DNA from: Burkholderiales bacterium
GTDB lineage: Bacteria > Pseudomonadota > Gammaproteobacteria > Burkholderiales > SG8-39
Length of the DNA: 43,519 bases
NCBI GenBank assembly: GCA_014860355.1
Contig: JACZJV010000173.1
Span: 1 to 43,519 of the forward strand
Direction: 5' to 3'
Numbering within the stretch: the stretch's first letter is position 1; each line of letters opens with the position of its first letter. The notes below the pieces were generated by a model that was given only the letters and a program-made list of their open reading frames with translations, made no database searches and had not been told where the DNA came from. The position numbers and the translations under genes are program-made. Positions 29,007-35,613 of this stretch are shown in pieces.

Positions 29007-29251
29007 CGGCCGCTCCGCGCCGCCGCCCGTTTGCGCATTGCCGCATTCATGTCGTCCACACTCACCGCTTGTGCCGGCTTGCGCAGCGCGCCCTTGAGCG
29101 AGCGCACGTCGTCGACCGCGGGCTTGATGGCAAACTCGCCCGTTGCAAGTTCGACGAACTCGATGCGATCGCCGGTATCCAGACCCATACGTTGCCTTAC
29201 CTCGGCGGGTATGGTTACCTGCCCTTTGCTGCTCAGCGTGGCGGTTGTCAT
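29003..29251 (-). CDS. AbrB/SpoVT-type antitoxin (VapB)
   Basis: An 82-residue protein with a swapped-hairpin AbrB DNA-binding fold at 1-50 (ATLSSKGQVTIPAEVRQRMGL then GDRIEFVEL) and a basic C-terminal tail that would wrap the toxin. It should neutralise the downstream PIN toxin and repress their joint promoter. ATG at 29251 is preferred over one 60 bp upstream, which would place the N-terminus across the promoter palindrome. It overlaps the toxin by four bases. Confidence 0.88.
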   Translation of the reverse strand: MTTATLSSKGQVTIPAEVRQRMGLDTGDRIEFVELATGEFAIKPAVDDVRSLKGALRKPAQAVSVDDMNAAMRKRAAARSGR

Positions 29252-29278
29252 GGCGGGTACCCTGCAAATTGATCCAAT

Positions 29279-29296
29279 CCTTACTATACGGTAAGG
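29279..29296 (-). promoter_or_regulatory. palindromic operator over the vapBC -10 box
   Basis: CCTTAC (29279-29284) and GTAAGG (29291-29296) are perfect arms around TATACG, so on the minus strand the site includes TATAGT, a likely -10 box. It lies 28 bp upstream of the antitoxin ATG. The arrangement is typical of antitoxin autoregulation. Confidence 0.6.
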
Positions 29297-29317
29297 TAGG
29301 CGGACAATCAAACTTTT

Positions 29318-29336
29318 CCGGCAACGCCGCTCCTAC
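29318..29336 (-). repeat. second-type REP-like palindrome
   Basis: On the minus strand it reads GTAGGAGCGGCGTTGCCGG, with CGGCG-type self-complementarity. A related element lies at 34096-34119. It belongs to a family separate from the GCGAGCTTGCTCGC elements. Confidence 0.45.
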
Positions 29337-29363
29337 GACCCCGACCGCAGACCAAAGCACAAT

Positions 29364-29392
29364 TTGCGCCATTTCCCCGTGGTGTGTACAAT
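29364..29392 (+). promoter_or_regulatory. promoter of the marR-rfaH pair
   Basis: TTGCGC (29364-29369), a 17-bp spacer and TACAAT (29387-29392) precede the MarR-type gene by about 51 bp. The spacing is ideal. Motif match only. Confidence 0.5.
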
Positions 29393-29443
29393 CTACCGAT
29401 CGTTTTTGAACATCGCTGAATTCACTCGCGGGAATCGACTGGC

Positions 29444-29818
29444 ATGCCCGGACTTACCGATCCGCAACGCCTTGAACTGCTCAAGCTGCTGCAAGAGCAG
29501 CCGCAGATGAGCCAGCGTGATCTGGCGCAGGCCATGGGCGTGAGCCTGGGCAAAGCCAATTACTGCCTCAAGGCGCTGATGGACAAAGGCCTGGTCAAGT
29601 TCGGCAACTTCCGCAAGAACCCGCACAAGGAGAAATACGCCTACCTGCTCACGCCGGCGGGGCTGGAGGAGAAGACCCGCATTACCATGGCCTTCCTCAG
29701 GCGCAAGGTCGCGGAATACGAAGCGCTGGAAAAAGAAATCGAACAACTGCGCGGCGACCTCGAAAACCGGCGTATTCAATCAGCCGTCCTTTCCGAACGG
29801 CAAACGGAAAATCAATGA
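29444..29818 (+). CDS. MarR-family EPS-associated transcriptional regulator
   Basis: A 124-residue regulator. A winged helix occupies residues 5-75 (MSQRDLAQAMGVSLGKANYC recognition region, then GLVKFGNFRKNPHKEKYAYLLT wing), followed by a C-terminal helix (85-115) rich in Glu and Leu that may dimerise as a coiled coil. This compact form is the MarR_EPS group found at exopolysaccharide loci. Its stop overlaps the start of the rfaH-like gene, so both are made together. Likely targets are its own promoter and the EPS genes (inference). Confidence 0.88.
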   Translation: MPGLTDPQRLELLKLLQEQPQMSQRDLAQAMGVSLGKANYCLKALMDKGLVKFGNFRKNPHKEKYAYLLTPAGLEEKTRITMAFLRRKVAEYEALEKEIEQLRGDLENRRIQSAVLSERQTENQ

Positions 29819-30336
29819 TGGAAAACAAAGGCATCGAGCGCTGGTACGCCGTCTGCTGCAAGCCGCGCCAGGAGTCGGTGGCCGAAGAGAATCTCCTGCG
29901 CCAGGGATTTCAGGTGTATCTGCCGCGCATCCGCATCAGGCAACGCCGCCGCCGGCAATGGATAGACGCGGTCGAAGTGCTGTTTCCGCGCTATATATTC
30001 ATCCGCGTCGATCCTTTGCAGCGCAGCACCGCCACGGTGCGCTCAACCCGCGGCGTGGTCGGCATGGTGCGCTTCGGCGGGCAGCCGGCCGTGGTCCCCG
30101 ACAAAATCATGGACGCGTTGCGCCAGCGCGAAGACGCGGCGTCGGGTCTGCATCAGGACGAGCGCCCGCTGTTCAGCCCGGGGGAGACGGTCAAACTGGT
30201 GGAAGGGCCGCTCGCAGGCATGGAAGGCGTGTTCACCGAGCAGGACGGCGACAAGCGTGTGATCGTGCTGCTGGAATTGTTGGGCAAGGCGAACAAGGTA
30301 ACGATAAGCCGCGACTGGATTGCCCGCGCCGCGTAG
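29815..30336 (+). CDS. rfaH: RfaH-like specialised NusG paralogue
   Basis: A 173-residue NusG-family elongation factor (172 if the second ATG is used). The NGN domain spans 8-105 (WYAVCCKPRQESVAEENL, LFPRYIFIRVDP, STRGVVGMVRFG), and a KOW domain occupies the last 55 residues (LFSPGETVKLVEGPLAGMEG). It aligns with E. coli RfaH over its length, keeping the lysine of CK, the TRG motif and two of the threonines that read ops. E53 (of VEVLFP) and R147 (of DGDKR), counted from the second ATG, match E48 and R138 of E. coli RfaH, the salt bridge that locks the closed state. An ops element lies 115 bp downstream of its stop. It is predicted to load on RNA polymerase there and suppress pausing and termination across the EPS genes. 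Confidence 0.9.
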   Translation: MMENKGIERWYAVCCKPRQESVAEENLLRQGFQVYLPRIRIRQRRRRQWIDAVEVLFPRYIFIRVDPLQRSTATVRSTRGVVGMVRFGGQPAVVPDKIMDALRQREDAASGLHQDERPLFSPGETVKLVEGPLAGMEGVFTEQDGDKRVIVLLELLGKANKVTISRDWIARAA

Positions 30337-30340
30337 GGTG

Positions 30341-30402
30341 TTCGCGAGCAAGCTCGCTCCCACGAGAGCAGGTTCTGTAGGAGCGAGCTTGCTCGCGAAT
30401 GC
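30341..30402. repeat. REP-like element pair, head to head
   Basis: TTCGCGAGCAAGCTCGCTCC (30341-30360) and its reverse complement GGAGCGAGCTTGCTCGCGAA (30380-30399) face each other 19 bp apart, like a BIME doublet. Each contains the palindrome GCGAGCTTGCTCGC. The same core occurs at 34054 and 34122, and a shortened form at 28580. Such elements are common in Pseudomonas and relatives. Confidence 0.85.
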
Positions 30403-30451
30403 AATGGGCTGTTTGACATACAAATTTGCAACACACGAAAGTGTCTTGCAT

Positions 30452-30464
30452 GGCGGTAGCGTGC
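30452..30464 (+). promoter_or_regulatory. ops element (RfaH recruitment site)
   Basis: GGCGGTAGCGTGC matches the operon polarity suppressor sequence (GGCGGTAGNNTG) at every fixed position, and equals the E. coli core including CG at the free positions. It is on the coding strand, 115 bp after the rfaH-like gene, 361 bp before vapB and about 1 kb before the polysaccharide export gene. In the known mechanism polymerase pauses at ops and RfaH reads the exposed non-template strand. Function here is inferred from the match and the neighbour. Confidence 0.8.
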
Positions 30465-30825
30465 CTCAATCCAGGCGGCGGAGGCGAAGCAACTGCGAAA
30501 CGCCGTGACCCGCGAACAGTCAGGAGATCTGGAGCGCGCGGCGCTTTAGCATGCTGAATTCAGGCTGGACACCGACACCGTGACCCACATGATGAAAGAC
30601 CGCCCGGACACCTTGGACAATTACGCGCCGCCCCTGAACAACGTACCACGGACAATTGAGCAGATCCGTCGGTCCGGAGGCGAGTATTCCGCATCGGCGA
30701 AATTTATCGCAGGACGAGCGATCCCGCCGCGACGACCCACGGCTCTTGTATTAGTTGTGTAGGCATGGTATTAGTCATCGTTTGATGCTCGATTTTGGCA
30801 TCGCATTCTTTTTGAGGGAAGACCG

Positions 30826-31023
30826 ATGAGAACCACGCTGACCATTGAAGACGAGCTTCTTGCCAAAGCGCATCGCGTTAGCGGCGTGAAAGAAAGAACG
30901 GCGCTGGTGCGGGAGGGGCTTAGGGCTTTGATCGAGCGGGAGAGTGCTCGACGGTTGGCAAAGTTGGGCGGTACGGAGCCGCGCTTGGGGCAAGTTCCCC
31001 GGCGCCGTTCCGGTCCGGCATGA
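30826..31023 (+). CDS. VapB-type antitoxin
   Basis: A 65-residue antitoxin with the ribbon-helix-helix pattern MRTTLTIEDELLAKAHRVSG followed by a helix (ERTALVREGLRALIERESA) typical of the DUF2191-type VapB group. A basic, proline-rich tail would contact the toxin. A GAGGG ribosome-binding site precedes the ATG. The stop overlaps the toxin's ATG (ATGA). A possible operator, GATGC/GCATC arms at 30784-30802, lies upstream. Confidence 0.88.
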   Translation: MRTTLTIEDELLAKAHRVSGVKERTALVREGLRALIERESARRLAKLGGTEPRLGQVPRRRSGPA

Positions 31024-31388
31024 TACTGGTCGATAGTTCGATCTGGATTGACCACCTGCGCGCCGGTGAGCCAAGGCTGGTGGAATTGCTAAACACCGGT
31101 CTGGCGCTGGCGCACCCGTTTGTCATCGGCGAACTGGCCTGTGGCAATCTGAAGAACCGCAAAGCTATCTTGTCACTGTTGCAGGATCTCCCTGCTGTTC
31201 CGGTCGCTACCGATGACGAGGTACTATTTTTTATCGATAGACATGGCTTGATGGCCAGGGGTATCGGTTATGTTGATGCTCATCTCCTGTCGGCGGTTTC
31301 TCTGGCAGGAACCGCGCGGCTCTGGACACGGGACAAGCGCCTTGGCGCGGTCGCCCAGTCGATGCGCTTGGCGTTTGAGACCGCTTAG
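31020..31388 (+). CDS. VapC-type PIN-domain toxin
   Basis: A 122-residue PIN nuclease with acidic residues D5 (VDSSIWIDHL), E38 (IGELACG), D86 (YVDAHLL) and D105 (TRDKRL). It is intact and coupled to its antitoxin by a four-base overlap. It belongs to a different subgroup from the minus-strand VapC at 28611 and from the dead copy at 28059. It sits between the ops site and the export gene, so an RfaH-modified polymerase would transcribe through it (inference). Confidence 0.9.
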   Translation: MILVDSSIWIDHLRAGEPRLVELLNTGLALAHPFVIGELACGNLKNRKAILSLLQDLPAVPVATDDEVLFFIDRHGLMARGIGYVDAHLLSAVSLAGTARLWTRDKRLGAVAQSMRLAFETA

Positions 31389-31514
31389 TCATCGGGTGAC
31401 GACCAAGGAACCGCGCCCGCTCATAGACGCCCAGGAGTAAAATCGCTATGATTCAACAGGTTTTTGGGCACTGTTCAGCCTTTCCTTCTTTTTTACCTTC
31501 CCGGACAACGCTGC

Positions 31515-34046
31515 ATGGCATTTCACTTGCGTAAACTTTTGTTTTTGGTGTTTTTCGGCCTGTTGCCGCTGGCGGTGCAGGGGCAGGGGGTCGGGCAGGA
31601 TATGTTCCAGCCGCAGCGGCCCGCGACCGTGGCCCCGACTACGCAGATCGCGCCGACGACCGGAAGCCTGGTTTCCCCTTCGATAGGCAACGCCGCGGTT
31701 TCGCGCCAGCCGCGTACTGGCCAAACCACCGGTCCGGCGATCGACACGCGCACCCAGCAGACCATCCAGGTCCTGCAGCCGCCGCAGGAGCGCATCGAGT
31801 TTCAGGATTTCGTAGTCCAGTCCACCGGCCGCGACCTGCCGATCTTCGGCGCCGAATTGTTCAAGAACGTCCCGTCCACGTTTGCGCCGGTGGATAACAC
31901 GCCGGTCACTTCCGACTACGTCATCGGCCCGGGCGACGAGATCATGATCCGCGCCTGGGGGCAGCTGGATGTAGACCTGTCCGTCGTGGTGGATCGCAGC
32001 GGCGCGATCAACATTCCCAAGGTAGGCACGATCAACGTCGCCGGCACCAGGTATCAGGACCTGCAGTCCAAGCTCAAGACCGCCATCGGCCGTGTGTTCC
32101 TCAATTTCGACCTGAACGTAAGCCTGGGTCAGCTGCGCGCGATTCAGGTGTTCGTAGTGGGCCAGGCGCGCAGCCCCGGCGCCTATACCGTCGGCTCGAT
32201 GAGCACTCTGGTCAACGCCGTGTTTGCCGCCGGCGGCCCTTCGGCCAAAGGCTCGATGCGCAGCATCCAGTTAAAGCGCGGCAACAAGGTAGTGACCGAA
32301 CTCGACTTGTACGACCTGCTGATCAAGGGTGACAAATCGAAGGACGCGCAGTTGCTGCCGGGCGATGTGATCTACGTCCCGCCGGTCAGTTCCCTGGTGG
32401 CGATATCGGGCAGCGTCAACGTGCCTGCGATCTTCGAGCTCAAGCAAGACGGCACGCTCGCCGAGCTTATTGCCTGGGCAGGGGGACTCGGAAGTACTGC
32501 ATCGGGCCAGAAGGCCACGGTCGAGCGCATCGAGAACCACAGGACGCGCAAGGTCGCCGAGTTCAAGCTCGACGCAGCCGGCATGCAATCCAATCTCCGT
32601 AACGGCGATCTGGTGACCATCTACGCGGTCGCACCGCGCATCGACAATGCCGTCACTTTGCGCGGCAACGTGGCGCAGCCGGGGCGCTTCCCCTGGCGCG
32701 AGGGCATGCGCGTCAAGGATCTGATCCCGCGGGTCGAAGCGCTGCTCTCGCGCCACTACTGGCTGCGCAAGAACCAGACGGTCGGCCTCGATAACACCAT
32801 AGCGGAACTATTGCGCCGCGGCCGGGCCGCGGGCGTGGAAGTTTCGGCCGCCGATTTATTGAAGAAGAATCAGCTCAGCCAGCAGCAGGAGGCGGACGCT
32901 ACCGTAGCCGAGGCCGTGCGCAGAAACCTGCTCGCGCTGGATGTGGCTGCCGCTACCACTGAAAAGATAGATAGACAGAACGAGGTCGCTGCCACCAGCG
33001 GCCTGGGTACAGGCCAGGGGAGCCAGGCGGGGGAGCTGGAGGCGCGGACCAAGGCAAGGAATGCAGACGAAATCAAGCGAAATCTTGGCGAAGTGAACTG
33101 GAACTACGCCGTGATCGAACGCATGAATCCCAGGGACCTTAGCACGACGCTGGTGCCCTTCAACCTGGGCGAGGCAATTCTCAATGGCGACCCGGCGCAT
33201 AACCTCCTGCTGCAGCCTGGCGACGTAGTGACCATATTCTCGGTAGATGACATACAGGTGCCCATCGCCAGCCAAACCAAATACGTGCGGCTGGAGGGCG
33301 AGTTCGTCAACCCTGGCATTTATCGCGTAGAACCGGGCGAGACCTTGCGCCAGCTCGTTGCGCGGGTAGGCGGCCTGAGTCCGAACGCGTATCTCTTTGG
33401 CGCAGAATTCACGCGCGAATCGAACCGGGTCTACCAGCAGAAGAAACTGGTAGAGGCGGTCAACCGGCTGGAGCGTGAAATCCAGGCCAGCGCGATCAGT
33501 GCTTCCAAGAACATCATTAGTGCCGAAGACGCGGCCGGATTGGCGCGGGACGCGCAGGCTCAGGAAGCGCTGATCAAGAAATTGCGCCTGGTAAAGGCCA
33601 CCGGCCGCATCGTGCTCGAGTTGCCCGCCGACGAGACGGCGAGCCTCAAGGACCTCCCGGACATCGCACTGGAAGACAGCGATCGCTTCGTCGTCCCGTC
33701 CAGACCGTCGATGGTGAACGTGATCGGTTCGGTTTACAACGAGAACGCGTTCGTGTTCAAGCCGGAAAAGCGCATGTCCGATTACCTGCGGCAAGCTGGC
33801 GGCGTATCCAAGACCGGCGACGATGGGGACTTGTACCTGCTGCGCGTCGACGGCTCGGTCATCAGCAAGCGTCAATCCGGCTGGGGCATGAGCAGTTTCG
33901 ACGGCGAGCGCATTATGCCCGGCGACACTATCGTCGTGCCCGAGGATTTCGCACGCATCAGCTGGACCAAGACGCTGAAGGACTGGGGCACGATCTTCTA
34001 TCAATTCGGGCTGGGTGCGGCTGCGATCAAGGTGCTTCAGAATTAG
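31515..34046 (+). CDS. polysaccharide export protein with SLBB repeats (Wza/OtnA type)
   Basis: An 843-residue secreted protein. A signal peptide (1-22, FLVFFGLLPLAVQG) is followed by a low-complexity Pro/Thr/Gln stretch, then the Poly_export domain from about 134 (DYVIGPGDEIMIRAWGQLD) and several SLBB domains (for example VFVVGQARSPGAYTVG, ISGSVNVPAIFELK, VTLRGNVAQPGRFPWREG, VRLEGEFVNPGIYRVEPGE). This long, multi-SLBB form resembles WbfF/OtnA of Vibrio capsule loci and is thought to form the outer-membrane export channel. I see no lipobox, unlike Wza. The ATG at 31515 is chosen because it gives a proper signal peptide; a TTG 51 bp upstream is possible. Confidence 0.9.
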   Translation: MAFHLRKLLFLVFFGLLPLAVQGQGVGQDMFQPQRPATVAPTTQIAPTTGSLVSPSIGNAAVSRQPRTGQTTGPAIDTRTQQTIQVLQPPQERIEFQDFVVQSTGRDLPIFGAELFKNVPSTFAPVDNTPVTSDYVIGPGDEIMIRAWGQLDVDLSVVVDRSGAINIPKVGTINVAGTRYQDLQSKLKTAIGRVFLNFDLNVSLGQLRAIQVFVVGQARSPGAYTVGSMSTLVNAVFAAGGPSAKGSMRSIQLKRGNKVVTELDLYDLLIKGDKSKDAQLLPGDVIYVPPVSSLVAISGSVNVPAIFELKQDGTLAELIAWAGGLGSTASGQKATVERIENHRTRKVAEFKLDAAGMQSNLRNGDLVTIYAVAPRIDNAVTLRGNVAQPGRFPWREGMRVKDLIPRVEALLSRHYWLRKNQTVGLDNTIAELLRRGRAAGVEVSAADLLKKNQLSQQQEADATVAEAVRRNLLALDVAAATTEKIDRQNEVAATSGLGTGQGSQAGELEARTKARNADEIKRNLGEVNWNYAVIERMNPRDLSTTLVPFNLGEAILNGDPAHNLLLQPGDVVTIFSVDDIQVPIASQTKYVRLEGEFVNPGIYRVEPGETLRQLVARVGGLSPNAYLFGAEFTRESNRVYQQKKLVEAVNRLEREIQASAISASKNIISAEDAAGLARDAQAQEALIKKLRLVKATGRIVLELPADETASLKDLPDIALEDSDRFVVPSRPSMVNVIGSVYNENAFVFKPEKRMSDYLRQAGGVSKTGDDGDLYLLRVDGSVISKRQSGWGMSSFDGERIMPGDTIVVPEDFARISWTKTLKDWGTIFYQFGLGAAAIKVLQN

Positions 34047-34053
34047 AGAATGC

Positions 34054-34076
34054 GTAGCGAGCTTGCTCGCGAATGC
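34054..34076 (+). repeat. REP-like element
   Basis: AGCGAGCTTGCTCGCGAATG starts within 10 bp of the export gene stop. It carries the same palindromic core as the elements at 30341-30402. Confidence 0.8.
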
Positions 34077-34095
34077 TTAAGCAACAAGATCATTT

Positions 34096-34119
34096 TAGGA
34101 GCGGCGCCCCCGCCGCCAC
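34096..34119 (+). repeat. second-type REP-like palindrome
   Basis: TAGGAGCGGCGCCCCCGCCG begins a GC-rich element with GGCG/CGCC self-pairing, related to the one at 29318. It lies between two first-type elements. Confidence 0.45.
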
Positions 34120-34121
34120 GT

Positions 34122-34144
34122 GTGGGAGCGAGCTTGCTCGCGAA
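34122..34144 (+). repeat. REP-like element
   Basis: A full copy, GGAGCGAGCTTGCTCGCGAA preceded by GTG, 74 bp before the chain-length gene. With 34054 it makes a direct pair in the export-wzz gap. Confidence 0.85.
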
Positions 34145-34218
34145 AGTAATCCGCTCACGGCGACCCGCCCCCGGGGGCGACCAAGCGGTACCATTTATTC
34201 ACCAGCGCTAACGACCAC

Positions 34219-35424
34219 ATGACCGAACCCTCCAACCTGCCAGACAGCCAACCAACCGCCGCCGACGACGACGAAATCAGCCTGCTCGATCTGCTCATCG
34301 TCCTCGCCAAATACAAGAAACTGATTCTCGGACTGCCGTTCGTGGTTGCAGTGCTGGCCGCAGGATATAGTCTGACGCTGGCCAACATCTATACCGGCGT
34401 CACCAAAATCATGCCGCCGCAGCAAAATCAGTCGGCCGCCGCTGCCTTGCTGGGGCAACTCGGTGGTGCATTGGGCGGACTAACTGGCGCAGCAACCGGC
34501 ATTAAGAACCCGAATGACCTCTACGTCGGCATGCTCCAGAGCCGCACGGTGGCGGACAACATTATCCAGCGCTTTGACCTTAACGCGCACTACGAGGAAG
34601 AATATCAATCCAGGACCCGCAAACGACTCGATAAGCTGACGACGATTATTTCTGGCAAGGACGGCATCATCAGCATCGAGGTCGATGATAAGGACCCCAG
34701 GCGTGCCGCCGATCTGGCGAACGCGTACGTCGATGAACTGCTGAAACTCACCCAGGTGCTCGCCGTGACCGAAGCCTCCCAGCGCCGCCTCTTCTTCGAG
34801 AAGCAGCTCGCCCAGGCCAAAATCAGTCTAGACAAGGCGCAAGTCGCGGCCAGGCAGGCCTTGCAGCAGGGTGGCTTGGCGAAGGTGGATGATCAGGGTC
34901 GTGCCATGCTCGAAGCGACGGCCAGGCTGCGTGCCCAGATTGCAGTGAAGGAAGTACAGATTGGTGCCATGCGCACCTTCGCTGCGAATCGCAATCCTGA
35001 TTTGCGGTTCGCGCAGCAGGAACTCGAATCGATGAAACACGAACTTGCCAAGATCGAAGGTGCTGGCGTCGCCAAATCTACTACGCTCGACCCAAGCGGC
35101 CAAGGCTTCGAAAGCCTGAGTCTATTGCGGGATCTCAAGTACAACGAAGCTATCTTCGAGCTGCTCTCCCAGCAGTACGGCCTCGCCAAGATCGACGAGG
35201 CCAGGGATTCCACTGTCGTCCAGGTGATGGATAAGGCAGTAGAGCCGGACCGCAAGTCCAAGCCCAAGCGCGCTTTGATCGTGCTGCTGTCCGCATTGGC
35301 GGCGGGTCTTGTCGCGGTCATTTGGGCTTTCGCTCGAGAGGCGATCGCCAAGACTGACGCGGATTCGAGGCAGGCCGAGCGATTGTCTCGCCTAAGGTCT
35401 TATTTGAGCATTGGTCGGCGCTGA
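34219..35424 (+). CDS. Wzz-type polysaccharide chain-length determinant
   Basis: A 401-residue inner-membrane protein with the Wzz layout: a cytoplasmic start containing DDDEISLLDLLIVLAKYKK, membrane helix 1 (34-55), a long periplasmic helical region (about 60-345, including ADLANAYVDELLKLTQ and coiled-coil stretches around 190-280), and membrane helix 2 (352-372). It has no C-terminal tyrosine-kinase domain, so it is closer to O-antigen or Wzy-dependent co-polymerases than to BY-kinase types. It sets polymer length with Wzy and interacts with the export channel. The 172-bp gap upstream holds three REP-like elements. The next gap (35425-35613) has nothing I recognise. Confidence 0.92.
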   Translation: MTEPSNLPDSQPTAADDDEISLLDLLIVLAKYKKLILGLPFVVAVLAAGYSLTLANIYTGVTKIMPPQQNQSAAAALLGQLGGALGGLTGAATGIKNPNDLYVGMLQSRTVADNIIQRFDLNAHYEEEYQSRTRKRLDKLTTIISGKDGIISIEVDDKDPRRAADLANAYVDELLKLTQVLAVTEASQRRLFFEKQLAQAKISLDKAQVAARQALQQGGLAKVDDQGRAMLEATARLRAQIAVKEVQIGAMRTFAANRNPDLRFAQQELESMKHELAKIEGAGVAKSTTLDPSGQGFESLSLLRDLKYNEAIFELLSQQYGLAKIDEARDSTVVQVMDKAVEPDRKSKPKRALIVLLSALAAGLVAVIWAFAREAIAKTDADSRQAERLSRLRSYLSIGRR

Positions 35425-35613
35425 GAAGTTTCCTCAAATTGAGATCGCCTGGCTGACCAAATATAGGTCAGGTAAAGCAACCTGGCATGACTCAATGTCC
35501 GTCTTTTGTACCCATCATCTGGTGACCCACTTTAGCCTATTCGCCCACCGACCTACTGATCGGCTTGAGTTGTTAGGGTGCTTTGAAGTGTTCATAGAAA
35601 CTCCCAATCTCCT

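Larger units (their letters stand above)
30337..30825. other. leader region with REP pair, ops site and toxin debris
   Basis: A 489-bp stretch with no convincing intact gene. In order it holds an inverted pair of REP-like elements (30341-30402), a lone TTGACA (30413-30418) without a good -10 box, an ops element (30452-30464), and at about 30560-30610 a frame reading LDTDTVTHMMKDRPD that resembles the first residues of a PIN toxin. The rest of that frame, to a stop at 30760, matches nothing I recognise. Confidence 0.6.

Noticed and set aside
30413-30441. TTGACA as a promoter for the EPS leader
   Set aside because: No acceptable -10 box occurs 16-18 bp downstream (it reads near CGAAAG), so the promoter feeding the ops site is not identified.
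30320-30508. Small frame translating to ASKLAPTRAGSVGASLLANA
   Set aside because: This is the translation of the REP doublet; such frames are a known artefact of these repeats.
28580-34144. CRISPR array
   Set aside because: The repeats are palindromic REP-like elements at irregular distances with genes between them, and no cas genes are present.
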